A stretch of DNA of 8,113 nucleotides from CAYSJU01 sp964431495 (GTDB lineage Bacteria; Omnitrophota; Gorgyraeia; Tantalellales; Tantalellaceae). The DNA is taken from NCBI GenBank assembly GCA_964431495.1, contig CAYSJU010000044.1, forward strand, positions 1-8,113, read 5' to 3'. The translations under genes and the position numbers were made by a program. This document shows positions 1-5,251 of this stretch, one piece after another (position 1 is the first letter of the stretch; each line of letters begins with the position of its first letter). The notes under the pieces are model-generated. The model saw only the letters and a program-made list of their open reading frames with translations. It was not told the origin of the DNA and made no database searches.

Positions 1-1
1 C

Positions 2-397
2 CAGTCCGTGTTGCTGAAGGGCATTAACGATGATCCGGAGACAATGATGAAGTTATGTCATAAGCTCCAGAGCATAAGGGTGAGGCCGTACTATCTTTTT
101 CAGTGCGACCCCGTAGTAGGTGCGTCTCATTTCAGGACCTCCATTTTTAAAGGGGTAGAGATAATGGAAAAAATGAGGGGGCATACCAGTGGATTGTGCG
201 TACCCACTTTTGTCGTTGACGGCGTGAACGGCAAAGGGAAGGTAGCGGTTTCTCCTAATTACCTGATATCCGTCACTGACCACAGCGTGATCCTGAGGAA
301 CTACCGCAACGAAGCTTTCGAATATTACAACCCGGGACAGGCGCAGCAGACGGAAGAAGGTATTTATGAAGATCTCCAACATAACCATAGCGTATAA
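2..397 (+). CDS. kamA: Lysine 2,3-aminomutase (KamA family radical SAM), C-terminal fragment
   Basis: The gene is cut by the left edge; the open frame begins at base 2 and the visible 131 residues are the C-terminal third. The family uses a 4Fe-4S cluster, SAM and PLP to move the alpha-amino group of lysine to C3, giving beta-lysine. Visible signatures are KGIND, RVRPYYLFQCD, HFR, RGHTSG, PTFVVD and a PLP-lysine motif GKGK in place of the usual GGGGK. The Asp of QCD and the Asp of VVD lie 37 residues apart, and the PLP lysine is 7 residues after the second Asp. This matches the spacing of D293, D330 and K337 in the clostridial enzyme, where the two Asp bind the lysine side chain, so lysine is favoured over glutamate as substrate. 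The C-terminal zinc-site cysteines of the clostridial protein are absent. The radical SAM CxxxCxxC motif lies outside the window. The last 32 nt overlap the next gene. Family is certain; exact substrate is inferred. Confidence 0.93.
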   Translation, partial: QSVLLKGINDDPETMMKLCHKLQSIRVRPYYLFQCDPVVGASHFRTSIFKGVEIMEKMRGHTSGLCVPTFVVDGVNGKGKVAVSPNYLISVTDHSVILRNYRNEAFEYYNPGQAQQTEEGIYEDLQHNHSV

Positions 398-1385
398 CCT
401 GAAAGATAAAAGCAGGACTGACGACCTGCACGAAGAATATGACGAGATAGAAACGGTCCTGGCGCTCAAAGAAGAAATAGGGAGCAAGGGTTTTAACGTC
501 AATATCCTCAAGCAGGACAAAGATTTCCCAAAGAAGATATACGAGAAAAAACCCGACTTGGTGGTGAATATCGCGGAAGGCGTGGGATCGACCAGGTCCA
601 GGGAATCTCAAGTGCCGTGCGTCCTCGAAAGTCTGGGCATACCGTATTCCGGATCGGACCCGCTATCTCTGGGAATAACACTGGACAAGTATCTCACCAA
701 CATAATACTAAAGAATGCCGGGGTTCCTGTGCCGGAGGCCTTTGTCATTTCCGGGATCGAAGACATCAAGAAGCACAGAGAAACTTTCAGTAAAAAGGAA
801 GCCTGGATAGTAAAGCCGAGATGGGAAGGTTCCTCCAAGGGGGTCTTCCTGGACTCCGTAGTCAGCGATGAGGATGCGCTTAAGAAAAAAGCCGAAAAAG
901 TATGGATGCTATATTCCCAACCGGCGATCGTCGAAGAATTTCTTTCAGGCGATGAAATAACGGTCGGTATTTGCGGGAACAAGGATCCGTATGTACTGGG
1001 TATGATGAAAATATCACCTCGAAAGCCGCGGGAGAGGTTTGTATATTCGATAGAAGAAAAGAGAAATTGGGAACAAGGGATCGTGTATGAAGGAGAAAAT
1101 GCCGTCCCGGACGGCGTGAGGACGGCCATAGGGCGTCATGCCATAGAGGCCTTCAGAGCTCTTTCGCTTAGAGATGTGGCGCGTGTAGATTTCAGGCTTG
1201 ATCGGTCACTAACCCCGAGGATAATAGATATAAATCCGCTTCCCGGGTTGTCCCCCAGATACAGCGATCTTATGCTGATGAGCCGGCTTTCGCAAAGAGG
1301 CTACAGTGAGCTCATAACAAGAATAATGAAGGCTGTGTTTGAACGGTATAATGCCGAATTCCCCTCAAGCAGGTATTCCCAATAA
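366..1385 (+). CDS. D-Ala-D-Ala ligase-like ATP-grasp amide ligase (first of two)
   Basis: A 339-aa enzyme of the ATP-grasp superfamily, related to D-alanine-D-alanine ligase, which activates a carboxylate as acyl phosphate and joins it to an amine. Motifs in order: DLVVNIAEG (64-72), GIPYSGSD (91-98), LDK (106-108), the ATP-binding strand and glycine loop VKPRWEGSSKGV (149-160), VEEF (189-192) with GDEITVG (195-201), ARVDF (272-276), and the metal-binding and product loop DINPLPGLSP (288-297). The metal triad is therefore D275, D288 and N290; the middle position is Asp where Ddl usually has Glu. The N-terminal GxxSxE motif of true Ddl is not seen, so cell-wall D-Ala-D-Ala synthesis is unlikely. 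The start at 366 has GGAAGAAGG ending 5 nt upstream, and no other Met occurs until residue 181. The 32-nt overlap with kamA suggests translational coupling. The amino-acid substrates cannot be read from sequence; beta-lysine is inferred from context. Confidence 0.9.
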   Translation: MKISNITIAYNLKDKSRTDDLHEEYDEIETVLALKEEIGSKGFNVNILKQDKDFPKKIYEKKPDLVVNIAEGVGSTRSRESQVPCVLESLGIPYSGSDPLSLGITLDKYLTNIILKNAGVPVPEAFVISGIEDIKKHRETFSKKEAWIVKPRWEGSSKGVFLDSVVSDEDALKKKAEKVWMLYSQPAIVEEFLSGDEITVGICGNKDPYVLGMMKISPRKPRERFVYSIEEKRNWEQGIVYEGENAVPDGVRTAIGRHAIEAFRALSLRDVARVDFRLDRSLTPRIIDINPLPGLSPRYSDLMLMSRLSQRGYSELITRIMKAVFERYNAEFPSSRYSQ

Positions 1386-1409
1386 AAAAATAGAAGGTAA
1401 CAGACGAAA

Positions 1410-2408
1410 ATGCAGAATGAGGCCCGTCGAATAGTTATAACCGCAGGGATAGACACTAATCCAAGGAATGACACTCTTGACGCTTTGAGGGCGAGGTGTT
1501 GCGTTAAAGAAGCGTTGACAGGGTACGGTTATGAGGTGCTCGAAGTTGATATAGTCCAGGACGAGTTCAGTCGCGATCTCGAAGGTATGGTCCGCAGGAT
1601 AGGAGACATCGGGTCATACTGCGTATTCAATCTTTTTGAGGGATTTGCCGACGACGCTGCGGCAGAAGCCGTGTTTGTGAGGGCCTTTGAAAAAAAGGGG
1701 ATAAAGTTCACGGGAAACGGATCGGCAACCCTGGAAGTATGTCTTGATAAAAGCAGCACCAAGAAAATACTTTCCCAAAAGGGTATAAAGGTCCCTCCGG
1801 GGATAACGGTGTATGGTACGCGTGATGTTTCCGGCGGGGAAATGAAGTTTCCGGTCTTCATCAAACCGGTCGGCGAGGATGCCAGCGTAGGTATAGACAG
1901 CCGTTCGTTTATCCGCGACGAAGAGACGCTCTACAGGAACATCAAGGCCAAGCTGGTTGAGTTCCCGCGCGGGCTCATAGTGGAAGAGTTCATGCCGGGC
2001 AGAGAAATAAACGTGGGTTTTATGGGGGATTATCCGTATGAGCTTGTGGGGGTGTCGGTTCTCGACTACTCCCAGATGCAGGGGTGCGCCCAATATATAG
2101 GATATTCGGCTAAATGGAAACCCGATTCCGAGGAATATTCACGTCTTTTGCCGGAAGTTGTAACCAGGGGTGAGGCAGACATCACCGAAAGGGCCGTGGA
2201 CATAAGCAGAGCGGCGGCGGCCGCACTCGGATGCCGCGGATATTTCAGAGTTGACCTGAGAGAGAAGGAAAGGGAACTGTATGTTCTCGACGTTAATCCT
2301 AACCCTGACATAACCCCTGAAGGCGGGTTCATGAGGCAGGGGTGTTCCGGAGGCGCCAGCTACGGGCAGATAATAAATAGCATAGTCAAGTACGCAGTGG
2401 AAGCGTAA
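1410..2408 (+). CDS. D-Ala-D-Ala ligase-like ATP-grasp amide ligase (second of two)
   Basis: A 332-aa second ATP-grasp ligase, beginning 24 nt after the first and probably acting in the same pathway. Motifs in order: CVFNLFEGF (71-79), TGN (101-103), DKSSTKKIL (113-121), FPVFIKPVGEDASVGI (147-162), EEF (192-194) with GREINVG (197-203), the substrate-side segment IGYSAKW (230-236), GYFRVDLRE (277-285) and YVLDVNPNPDITP (291-303). The metal ligands would be D282, D294 and N296, again with Asp in the middle position. The first ligase reads NPLPGLSP in its product loop where this one reads NPNPDITP, so the two probably accept different substrates rather than being recent duplicates. The start at 1410 has only a distant AGAAGG (12 nt upstream), weaker than the Shine-Dalgarno sequences of the neighbours. 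Family is secure; partners and product are unknown. Confidence 0.9.
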   Translation: MQNEARRIVITAGIDTNPRNDTLDALRARCCVKEALTGYGYEVLEVDIVQDEFSRDLEGMVRRIGDIGSYCVFNLFEGFADDAAAEAVFVRAFEKKGIKFTGNGSATLEVCLDKSSTKKILSQKGIKVPPGITVYGTRDVSGGEMKFPVFIKPVGEDASVGIDSRSFIRDEETLYRNIKAKLVEFPRGLIVEEFMPGREINVGFMGDYPYELVGVSVLDYSQMQGCAQYIGYSAKWKPDSEEYSRLLPEVVTRGEADITERAVDISRAAAAALGCRGYFRVDLREKERELYVLDVNPNPDITPEGGFMRQGCSGGASYGQIINSIVKYAVEA

Positions 2409-2418
2409 TGGAGGCATT

Positions 2419-2913
2419 ATGAAGGACAGGACTGCACAGGAAGATGTTTTTACCGCTATGGCGAGAAATACGGGTGTTTTTAGGGAGGAAGAACTGGAAG
2501 TGTTGGAGGAACTCGTCTGGGAGACAACGGTTTCAGGAAAGACTAATTACAGGATGATGCGCGAAGAGGCCGAAGGCAAGATAATAGGGTTCATCATCTT
2601 TGGGAGGACACCTTTAACCACATTCAGTTGGGATATCTACTGGCTTGTAGTGGATAGGGCCCATCATGGTTTCGGAACGGGCAAGAAACTGCTACGGATG
2701 GCCGGAGAAGAAATGCTCTCCGCCTCCTCAAGGGCGGTCATACGCGTGGAAACGTCTTCAAGAAAAGAATATTTACCCGCAAGAAATTTTTACGCCAACC
2801 AGGGATTTAGTGCAATAGGTAGTATCAGTGATTTCTATGGCAAAGAAGACGACCTGGTGATATATTCGAAGGAGATAGCATCAACGGGTGCTATATCCGG
2901 TGGATCGCAATAG
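2419..2913 (+). CDS. GNAT-family N-acetyltransferase, last gene of the operon
   Basis: A 164-aa GCN5-related acetyltransferase that would move an acetyl group from acetyl-CoA to an amine. The core is WDIYWLVVDRAHHGFGTGKK (71-90) followed by LL: strand beta-4 and the pyrophosphate-binding loop, with His83 where the motif usually has Arg or Gln. It continues with IRVETSSRKEY (108-118), then the motif B helix ARNFYANQGF (121-130) and a C-terminal DFYGKEDDLVIYSK segment (138-151). GGAGG ends 4 nt before the ATG, and the gene starts 10 nt after the second ATP-grasp gene, so it is clearly in the same transcript. It is much shorter than AblB-type beta-lysine acetyltransferases (about 270 aa, from memory), so it should not be called AblB. 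The likely substrate is the beta-lysine product of the upstream enzymes, but it could instead protect or inactivate that product. An intrinsic terminator follows 33 nt after the stop. Confidence 0.88.
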   Translation: MKDRTAQEDVFTAMARNTGVFREEELEVLEELVWETTVSGKTNYRMMREEAEGKIIGFIIFGRTPLTTFSWDIYWLVVDRAHHGFGTGKKLLRMAGEEMLSASSRAVIRVETSSRKEYLPARNFYANQGFSAIGSISDFYGKEDDLVIYSKEIASTGAISGGSQ

Positions 2914-2946
2914 AACTCCGACGGCGATCGCCGGTCGACATAAAAT

Positions 2947-2980
2947 AAAAAAACCCGAGGAACGTTCCCCGGGTTTTTTT
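2947..2980. terminator. Bidirectional intrinsic terminator between convergent genes
   Basis: An A7 tract (2947-2953), stem CCCG-A-GGAA, a CG centre (2963-2964), TTCC-C-CGGG and a T7 tract (2974-2980) form a 34-nt inverted repeat with a single A/C mismatch. Because it has an A tract on one side and a T tract on the other, it can end both the plus-strand kamA operon and the minus-strand micro-gene that faces it. Confidence 0.93.
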
Positions 2981-2992
2981 ATAATACTCGCC

Positions 2993-3014
2993 AGGGCGGG
3001 GTCACCCCGCCCCT
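2993..3014. repeat. GC-rich hairpin (REP-like palindrome)
   Basis: GGGCGGGGT (2994-3002) and ACCCCGCCC (3004-3012) are perfect 9-nt arms around a single central C. An alternative fold adds AGGG/CCCT pairing with one bulged C. It lies 3 nt beyond the stop codon of the minus-strand micro-gene and has no T tract of its own, so it may protect the 3' end or be a dispersed palindromic element rather than the terminator itself. Confidence 0.75.
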
Positions 3015-3017
3015 ACA

Positions 3018-3170
3018 CTACTTCGCCATTTTTGGGGCATATGTTGAAGATGCTTGGGCTTTTGCGCCACCCATCGGGCAATAAGTCATCTTCAGGTATT
3101 TCACCCCGGTCGTAATAACCGCGAAAAGGATCATTAACACGACGATCTGCAAAAATAATTTACCACTCAT
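3018..3170 (-). CDS. 50-aa single-pass membrane micro-protein
   Basis: A short minus-strand gene of 50 codons plus TAG. The product starts MSGKLFLQIVVLMILF, with a hydrophobic helix over about residues 5-22 long enough for one membrane pass. A short YLKMTYCPMGGAK segment (25-37) with one Cys (31) follows, then a small-residue tail ending in two lysine-containing turns. With Lys4 as the only charge before the helix and lysines after it, orientation is unclear. Support for a real gene is independent of length: the GGGGAGGG Shine-Dalgarno (3177-3184) sits 6 nt before the ATG, and a near-consensus promoter lies just upstream at the right distance. The gene ends cleanly before a hairpin and a bidirectional terminator. 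No family is recognised and no function is claimed. It might be a small stress or complex-associated membrane peptide. Confidence 0.72.
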   Translation of the reverse strand: MSGKLFLQIVVLMILFAVITTGVKYLKMTYCPMGGAKAQASSTYAPKMAK

Positions 3171-3196
3171 AATTGGCCCTCCCCTTGTTTATTACA

Positions 3197-3225
3197 AGTA
3201 TATACAGCCGGGCCGGTATTTTCAA
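3197..3225 (-). promoter_or_regulatory. Near-consensus sigma-70-type promoter for the micro-gene
   Basis: Read on the minus strand: TTGAAA (3225-3220), a 17-nt spacer, then TATACT (3202-3197). Each hexamer differs from consensus at no more than two positions and the spacing is optimal. Transcription would start near 3190, leaving a 5' leader of about 20 nt that contains the Shine-Dalgarno of the 50-aa gene. Confidence 0.75.
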
Positions 3226-3334
3226 ATCCCAAATGAAATAACTTGACGCTAGAGGGTAATGGCAATAAAGTTGATGTATAGAGCAGTCGATAGCCGATGA
3301 AAAGAGCACAAGGCACAAGAGCACAAGTAGCCTT

Positions 3335-3376
3335 AGTCGACAGTCCACAGTCGACCGTCGACCGTGGACCGTGGAC
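3335..3376. repeat. Six-unit GTCGAC-like heptamer array
   Basis: Six contiguous 7-nt units with no indel: AGTCGAC twice, AGTCCAC once, CGTCGAC once and CGTGGAC twice. GTCGAC is self-complementary, and GTCCAC is the reverse complement of GTGGAC, so the array can fold on itself in either strand. Confidence 0.85.
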
Positions 3377-3448
3377 AATCGGTCACAGGCAAGAGGCTAG
3401 AGGCGAGAAGTGCATGGCGCATGGTGCAGGGCGCATAGAGATTTTGCT

Positions 3449-3476
3449 CAATACGCAATACTCAATACCCAATACG
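3449..3476. repeat. CAATACN heptamer array, copy upstream of rtcB
   Basis: Four contiguous units of CAATAC plus G, T, C, G. It ends 27 nt before the rtcB ATG. A second copy, identical at 26 of 28 positions, lies at 5144-5171 upstream of serS, so rtcB sits between direct repeats. Confidence 0.85.
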
Positions 3477-3503
3477 AACTTATAGCCCAACAGGAGACAC
3501 GTT

Positions 3504-4961
3504 ATGACACAGGCATTTACAGGCAAACTTGAAAAAATAGATGAATACAGGTGGAGGATCCCTGTAACTTATGCGCCCGGCATGAAAGTGCCGGGCCTCA
3601 TTTTTTCAAGCGAAGAAATGATAAAAGATGTCATAAAGGATAATGCGGCCGAACAGGTGGCGAACGCGGCACATCTGCCGGGGGTCGTCAGGGCGTCCAT
3701 GGGTATGCCGGACATACATTGGGGGTATGGCCTTCCGATAGGAGGTGTCATTGCTACCGATATCGAAGAGGGAGGAGTTATCTCCCCTGGTTCTGTCGGT
3801 TTTGACATTAATTGCGGCGTGCGGCTTTTAAGAAGTAACCTGACTGAGAAAGATGTCAAGCCCCGGATGAAAGAACTCATCGACACTCTTTTCCGCGAAG
3901 TGCCGACGGGGGTCGGATCCACCGGCAATATAAAATTGAGCCGGAAAGAAGAGGAGCAAATGCTCCTTGAGGGCGCCGGGTGGGCCCTCGGGCGCGGATA
4001 CGGATATCCGGATGATATTGAATACTGCGAAGCGAACGGCGCATTGTCCGGAGCCGATCCGTCAAAAGTCTCAAAAAGGGCATATGAGCGCGGCCGGGAT
4101 CAGTCGGGCACATTGGGTTCTGGGAACCATTTTCTGGAAGTCCAGATCGTCGATGAAATTTTTAACAACGACATTGCCCGGGTTTTCGGCATAGAAAAGG
4201 GCCAGATGACGGTAATGATCCATACCGGGTCCCGCGGGTTCGGTCACCAAATATGCAGTGAGTATGCCGAAGGTATGGTTAAGATCTCGAAAAAACTCGG
4301 TATCACTTTACCGGACAGGCAGCTTTCATGCGCTCCGGTAAATAGCCCTGAAGCCCGGGACTATCTCGGAGCTATGCGTGCGGCGGCTAATTACGCCTGG
4401 TGCAACCGCCAGGTCATTACACATCTTGCGCGCGGGGCTTTTTCGGAAGTTTTAGGCGAACCCGCCGGGTCTTTAGGGATGGACCTGGTATACGATGTGG
4501 CGCACAATATAGCCAAATTCGAGAAATACACAATAAACCACAAAGAACGAATGCTATGTGTTCACCGCAAAGGGGCGACCAGAGCATTTCCCGCCGGAAG
4601 TGAAGATATCCCCAAGAAATACAGGGATGCAGGCCAGCCGGTTATCATTCCCGGAGATATGGGCCGTTATTCGTATCTTCTGGTAGGGACCCCGAAGGCA
4701 GAAGAGACTTTTTATTCCACGTGTCATGGCGCCGGCCGGCGCATGTCGAGGCATCTCGCTATAAAAGTGACAAAAAACAGGAACATCGTGCGCGAGCTCG
4801 AAGATAAGGGGATAATAGTTCGGTACACAGGCAGATCCACGCTTCATGAAGAGGTATCAGATGCGTACAAAGATGTGAGAGACGTCGTAAATGTTGTGGA
4901 AGGCGCCGGCATTTGCCGTAAAGTCGCCAGAATGAGGCCGTTAGGGGTGATCAAGGGGTGA
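3504..4961 (+). CDS. rtcB: RtcB RNA ligase (tRNA-splicing / RNA repair ligase)
   Basis: A complete 485-aa RtcB, which joins a 2',3'-cyclic phosphate or 3'-phosphate RNA end to a 5'-OH end using GTP and Mn2+. Conserved catalytic residues are all present: GFDINCGVR (D101, C104), GSGNHFLEV (N208, H209), IHTGSRGFGHQ (H240), DVAHNIAKFE (H334) and STCHGAGR, whose H408 would be the guanylated histidine, with K484 near the C-terminus. Spacing and length follow the Pyrococcus horikoshii enzyme (481 aa; D95, C98, H203, H234, H329, H404, K480), so this is a full-length active form. AGGAGA ends 6 nt before the ATG. No rtcA, RtcR or archease gene is visible, so the stress-induced rtcBA arrangement of enterobacteria is not supported and a general tRNA or rRNA repair role is more likely. 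Both flanks are heptamer-repeat mosaics, and no clear promoter is seen upstream. Confidence 0.97.
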   Translation: MTQAFTGKLEKIDEYRWRIPVTYAPGMKVPGLIFSSEEMIKDVIKDNAAEQVANAAHLPGVVRASMGMPDIHWGYGLPIGGVIATDIEEGGVISPGSVGFDINCGVRLLRSNLTEKDVKPRMKELIDTLFREVPTGVGSTGNIKLSRKEEEQMLLEGAGWALGRGYGYPDDIEYCEANGALSGADPSKVSKRAYERGRDQSGTLGSGNHFLEVQIVDEIFNNDIARVFGIEKGQMTVMIHTGSRGFGHQICSEYAEGMVKISKKLGITLPDRQLSCAPVNSPEARDYLGAMRAAANYAWCNRQVITHLARGAFSEVLGEPAGSLGMDLVYDVAHNIAKFEKYTINHKERMLCVHRKGATRAFPAGSEDIPKKYRDAGQPVIIPGDMGRYSYLLVGTPKAEETFYSTCHGAGRRMSRHLAIKVTKNRNIVRELEDKGIIVRYTGRSTLHEEVSDAYKDVRDVVNVVEGAGICRKVARMRPLGVIKG

Positions 4962-5026
4962 TTCGTGAATCGTGGATGGTGAATCGTGAATAGTAGGGCA
5001 GCCGATAGCCGATGGTCGATAGTAGT

Positions 5027-5042
5027 GCACACTTTAGTGTGC
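5027..5042. repeat. Short inverted repeat (GCACACT / AGTGTGC)
   Basis: Seven-nt arms GCACACT (5027-5033) and AGTGTGC (5036-5042) surround TT; a 6-bp stem with a 4-nt loop is sterically more likely. No T tract follows, so it is not a standard terminator. It is embedded between two heptamer arrays. Confidence 0.7.
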
Positions 5043-5094
5043 CAGGGTAGTGATGGGTGAAGAGTGATGGGTGATGTCATCCCGAGCGACCCCG

Positions 5095-5128
5095 AGCAGT
5101 AGTGCGGGTTTAAACCCGCACTACTGCT
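5095..5128. repeat. 34-bp perfect palindrome
   Basis: The arm AGCAGTAGTGCGGGTTT (5095-5111) is followed immediately by its exact reverse complement (5112-5128), centred on a TTTAAA core. As RNA it would form a 14- to 15-bp stem with a tiny loop. No T tract follows, so intrinsic termination is doubtful. It could be a dispersed palindromic element, a mobile hairpin or an mRNA 3'-end stabiliser for rtcB. Confidence 0.92.
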
Positions 5129-5143
5129 GACATCTGAAACACG

Positions 5144-5171
5144 CAATACGCGATACTCAATACGCAATACG
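5144..5171. repeat. CAATACN heptamer array, copy upstream of serS
   Basis: Four units (CAATACG three times, CGATACT once), ending 80 nt before the serS ATG. It matches the array at 3449-3476 in 26 of 28 positions. Confidence 0.85.
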
Positions 5172-5178
5172 CTTTTGA

Positions 5179-5208
5179 TTTGCAGAATACGATAACGCAT
5201 GATATAAC
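5179..5208 (+). promoter_or_regulatory. Possible promoter for serS
   Basis: TTGCAG (5179-5184), an 18-nt spacer and TATAAC (5203-5208) would start transcription near 5215, with a leader of about 37 nt. The -10 is good (five of six), but the -35 matches only TTG. No T-box or other long leader structure is seen. Confidence 0.4.
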
Positions 5209-5251
5209 TTATGTTAACAAGAGAACATTGCGTAAAAAAAGGTGAAAAAAC

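Larger units (their letters stand above)
3286..3476. repeat. Mosaic of degenerate 7-nt tandem repeats upstream of rtcB
   Basis: About four fifths of this 191-nt stretch consists of short tandem arrays, and every one has a 7-nt period although their units are unrelated. In order: GTCGATA/GCCGATG (3286-3299, two units); GCACAAG (3306-3327, three units with one inserted base); (A/C)GT(C/G)(G/C)AC (3335-3376, six units); AGGC(A/T/G)AG (3387-3407, three units); G(T/C)GCA(T/G)(G/A) (3410-3437, four units); CAATAC(G/T/C) (3449-3476, four units). A 7-nt period does not keep reading frame, and reading frames across it look like chance. No gene lies here. The type recalls heptanucleotide short tandem repeats of cyanobacteria, but the units differ and the function is unknown. 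Confidence 0.88.
4964..5171. repeat. Second mosaic of 7-nt tandem repeats and palindromes, between rtcB and serS
   Basis: This starts 3 nt after the rtcB stop. Arrays in order: (C/G)GTG(A/G)AT (4964-4991, four units); G(C/T)CGAT(A/G) (5001-5021, three units, same family as 3286-3299); GTGATGG-like (5050-5077, four units); C(A/G)ATAC(G/T) (5144-5171, four units, same family as 3449-3476). Between them lie two inverted repeats (5027-5042 and 5095-5128) and CCCGAGC repeated at 5081 and 5091. About three quarters of the stretch is repeat. No gene is seen in 4962-5251. Confidence 0.88.

Noticed and set aside
53..1129. Long minus-strand frames opposite kamA and the first ATP-grasp gene
   Set aside because: They are antisense shadows of genes with clear family motifs, have no ribosome binding sites and give unconvincing low-complexity proteins.
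366..1385. True D-alanine-D-alanine ligase (ddl) for cell-wall synthesis
   Set aside because: The N-terminal substrate motif is missing, the metal-site Glu is Asp, and the neighbours are an aminomutase and a second ligase rather than mur or fts genes.
2888..3115. Plus-strand 75-codon frame after the GNAT gene
   Set aside because: It crosses the terminator and the GC hairpin, starts inside the GNAT gene without a ribosome binding site and is antisense to the micro-gene.
3160..3378. Open minus-strand frame of 72 codons and plus-strand frame at 3297-3485 across the repeats
   Set aside because: Both frames run through the heptamer arrays, lack ribosome binding sites and overlap the well-supported micro-gene and its promoter; the absence of stops follows from the repeat units.
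3286..3476. CRISPR-like repeat region upstream of rtcB
   Set aside because: Units are 7 nt, contiguous and degenerate, with no spacers and no cas genes nearby, so it is a set of tandem repeats rather than a CRISPR array.
5095..5128. Intrinsic terminator for rtcB
   Set aside because: The palindrome is perfect but is followed by GACATCTGAAAC, not a T tract, so the call was left as a palindromic repeat.
4962..5251. T-box or other amino-acid-responsive leader before serS
   Set aside because: No T-box core, specifier-loop structure or terminator/antiterminator with T tract is visible; the region is explained by heptamer arrays and a palindrome.
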